Under the pieces are notes generated by a model. The model did not search any database and was not told where the DNA came from. It saw only the letters and a list, made by a program, of their open reading frames with translations. Made by a program: the position numbers and the translations under genes. Shown in pieces: positions 62,419 to 64,000 of a stretch of 64,000 nt of DNA. Numbering within the stretch: the stretch's first letter is position 1; every line of letters starts with the position of its first letter. Source of the stretch: Wolinella succinogenes DSM 1740 (lineage in GTDB: Bacteria; Campylobacterota; Campylobacteria; Campylobacterales; Helicobacteraceae); contig NC_005090.1 of assembly GCF_000196135.1 (NCBI RefSeq), forward strand, positions 1,622,001 through 1,686,000, read 5' to 3'.

Positions 62419-63146
62419 AGATTGACCGCTTCTACTCTGTGATCATCGGCACCGAACTCCTCAATGGAAGGCGCAAAGATAGCCATTTTGAGTTTTTAAA
62501 CGCTCGCTTGGTGGAGCGTGGATTCTCCCATGTGGCTAGCTTTCTCCTCAAAGATGACCCCAAGCTTATCAAGGAGTGCTTTGAGCTGATCAAAAGGGAT
62601 GAGAGGGCGGCGATGTTCTGCTTTGGCGGAATTGGCGCCACGCCCGATGACCTCACGCGAGAGATGGCGGCTTTAGTCTTCACCCAAGGGGAGAGCGCCT
62701 TTGAACCAAGCGCCAAGAGAATCATCCTTGAGCGCTTTGGAGAAGAGGCCTACCCTAACCGCATCCAAATGGCCTATGTGCCCTTGGGTGCCAAACCCCT
62801 AGCCAATCCCATCAATCAAATTCCCGGCTTTGGGCTAGAGAATCGCTATTTTTTCATGCCCGGATTTCCCTCTATGGCACAAGCCATGGTGCTGGAGGCG
62901 ATCACGAGCTTCTTTGACCGCTATGAGACCGTCCATGCCATCAGTGTGGAGATCCAAGCCCCTGAGGAGCGTATCATCGCCTTCATGCAAAGCCTCCCTC
63001 AAGAGATCGAAGCAAGCTCGCTTCCTTCGATGGATTTGCGGCTGGTCTTTAGCATGAGATGCGAGAGGCTGGAGATTCTTCAAGAATCTTATGCCAATCT
63101 CACAAGCTACCTTCAAGAGCGAAATCTAACCTATCAAACCCTCTAA
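62415..63146 (+). CDS. CinA/MoCF-like domain protein
   Basis: A 243-residue protein with a molybdopterin-binding-type domain ([42 protein letters not shown], and [10 protein letters not shown]). This fold is found in MoaB/MogA and in the N-terminal domain of CinA. It lacks the C-terminal NMN deamidase domain of full CinA. Function unknown; H. pylori may have a relative near adk and ppa, but I am not sure. The start overlaps the adk stop by four bases. Confidence 0.7.
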   Translation: MKIDRFYSVIIGTELLNGRRKDSHFEFLNARLVERGFSHVASFLLKDDPKLIKECFELIKRDERAAMFCFGGIGATPDDLTREMAALVFTQGESAFEPSAKRIILERFGEEAYPNRIQMAYVPLGAKPLANPINQIPGFGLENRYFFMPGFPSMAQAMVLEAITSFFDRYETVHAISVEIQAPEERIIAFMQSLPQEIEASSLPSMDLRLVFSMRCERLEILQESYANLTSYLQERNLTYQTL

Positions 63147-63162
63147 ACGAAAGGAACTTTCA

Positions 63163-63708
63163 ATGAATATCGAAAAAATCTGCTATGGCGAGAATCCCGA
63201 CAAACTCAACGCGGTGATTGAGATCCCCTATGGCTCCAACATCAAATATGAGATCGATAAAGAGAGTGGCGCGGTGGTCGTAGACCGCGTGATGTATAGC
63301 GCCATGTTCTATCCTGCTAACTATGGCTTTGTGCCCAACACGCTAGCTGATGATGGCGATCCTGCCGATATTTTGGTGCTCAACGAATATCCCTTGCAAG
63401 CGGGAAGCGTGATTAAATGCCGACTCATTGGAGTGCTCGTGATGGAAGATGAGGCGGGAATGGACGAGAAGCTTCTAGCCGTGCCTGTGACGAAGATCGA
63501 CCCACGATACGAGGGAATCCAAACCTATCAAGACCTCCCTAAAATCACACTGGATAAGATCAAAAACTTCTTTGAAACCTACAAGATGCTAGAGCCCAAC
63601 AAGTGGGTGCGCGTCAAAGAGTTCAAAGATAAAGACGAAGCGGCCGCACTCCTAGAGAAGGCGATCAAAGCTTATGGAGGCGAAGGCTCTTGCTGCTGCG
63701 GCAAGTAA
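63163..63708 (+). CDS. ppa: Inorganic pyrophosphatase with cysteine-rich tail
   Basis: A family I soluble pyrophosphatase (181 residues), hydrolysing pyrophosphate to drive biosynthesis. Active-site acidic residues lie in VVVDRVMYSAMFYPANYGFVP, DDGDPADILVL and MEDEAGMDEKLLAVP. The C terminus, GEGSCCCGK, has three adjacent cysteines not typical of the family. It is the last gene of the aspS-adk-cinA-ppa series; AAAGGAAC precedes the ATG at 63163. Confidence 0.93.
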   Translation: MNIEKICYGENPDKLNAVIEIPYGSNIKYEIDKESGAVVVDRVMYSAMFYPANYGFVPNTLADDGDPADILVLNEYPLQAGSVIKCRLIGVLVMEDEAGMDEKLLAVPVTKIDPRYEGIQTYQDLPKITLDKIKNFFETYKMLEPNKWVRVKEFKDKDEAAALLEKAIKAYGGEGSCCCGK

Positions 63709-63739
63709 CTTCTCCCCTCCTCCCTTGGGGGGTGAATGG

Positions 63740-64000
63740 ATGACACCCATATTCCTTATCTTCATCCCCGCCCTATTTGCCCTTCTTATGCCCCTCTTTG
63801 CTCTGATGAAGATCGTCGAGCTCCGTTTTGTGGTCGCGCTTTTTTGTCTGCTCTTGTGCCTCATGCCCCTTCCTTTTTTGGAGAGCATACAAGAGAGCGG
63901 GGTCATTATCCAAAATATCAACTTTTTCTCCTTCTTTGAAGTGACCCTCACCATGGGATTCTTCGAGCTGATGTTCATCACTTTTTTCTCCTTTGTCTCC
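63740..64000 (+). CDS. Membrane protein, 3' end cut by the window
   Basis: An ORF open from ATG 63740 to the right edge, 87 codons. GGGGGGTGA lies 5-10 bases upstream. It is hydrophobic throughout: PIFLIFIPALFALLMPLFALM, VVALFCLLLCLMPLPF, and FFELMFITFFSFVS are three likely membrane segments. The pattern (short helices, few charged residues) resembles the start of antiporter-like subunits of hydrogenases or complex I, but the visible part is too short to name. Confidence 0.5.
   Translation, partial: MTPIFLIFIPALFALLMPLFALMKIVELRFVVALFCLLLCLMPLPFLESIQESGVIIQNINFFSFFEVTLTMGFFELMFITFFSFVS

Overview
The window reads as a piece of a Campylobacterota (epsilonproteobacterial) chromosome, most likely Wolinella succinogenes or a very close relative. 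This is an inference from gene content and order, not from a database search. The order rppH-lysC-hobA-holB-folP, the block of an HP0268-like gene, miaB and a DUF374 gene, hemN-DUF2603-argF, and aspS-adk-ppa all match my memory of Helicobacter and Campylobacter. HobA, DUF2603 and the HP0268-like protein are largely confined to that class. A two-subunit class I fumarase beside a DcuB fumarate/succinate antiporter, a complete IS3-family element resembling IS1302, and MOMP-like porins fit Wolinella.

Layout. 1-7436: a glycosyltransferase (cut by the window edge) divergent from a metallophosphoesterase, an RMD1/DUF155 protein, and a two-gene signalling unit (hybrid histidine kinase with three periplasmic binding domains, plus a REC-HD-GYP phosphodiesterase). 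7585-13155: the rppH-lysC-hobA-holB-folP operon with a trailing coiled-coil protein, a small Xre regulator and a 58-residue ORF. 13252-20857: htpG, a WecA/WbpL-type sugar-phosphate transferase, an IS1302-like element that has removed the start of a zupT gene, a FetB-type permease, a K+/H+ antiporter and a small cell-envelope protein. 20958-24137: a redox-repair block of peroxiredoxin, DsbC/G-like protein and MsrPQ. 24099-29080: an iron-sulfur oxidoreductase subunit, hemN, a DUF2603 gene, argF and nfo. 29082-39404: motility genes (FlgQ-like, FlgP, Maf, FlgE, a second hook-like FlgE, FlgD, FliK) with two well-formed sigma-54 promoters. 39549-48409: typA, nrdA, a PIN-PhoH ATPase, fumarase and dcuB. 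48518-55703: rimO, tilS, a PilM/N/O-like set without other pilus genes, a TPR-like gene, a DUF374 acyltransferase-fold gene (LpxJ candidate), miaB and an HP0268-like gene. 55886-64000: nusA, two tandem porins, aspS, adk, a CinA-like gene, ppa and the start of a membrane protein.

How the genes work together. Fumarase and DcuB supply and exchange dicarboxylates for fumarate respiration. MsrP, MsrQ and the Dsb-like protein look like a periplasmic methionine and thiol repair set. The sigma-54 units encode middle-stage flagellar hook parts and their assembly factors. The metallophosphoesterase and glycosyltransferase pair at the left edge resembles a PlcP/Agt lipid-remodelling pair, while lipid A hydrolysis may fall to the DUF374 protein.

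Main oddities. dcuB is out of frame at an A6G6 tract. The IS has no target duplication, cuts zupT, and touches the start codon of the gene on its other side. The second FlgE carries three tandem CBM5/12-like repeats. A perfect 25-nt palindrome lies upstream of dcuB. The DUF374 gene appears to start at an AUA codon overlapping the miaB stop. The peroxiredoxin has two start sites, each with its own Shine-Dalgarno sequence. I found no rRNA, tRNA or CRISPR array.
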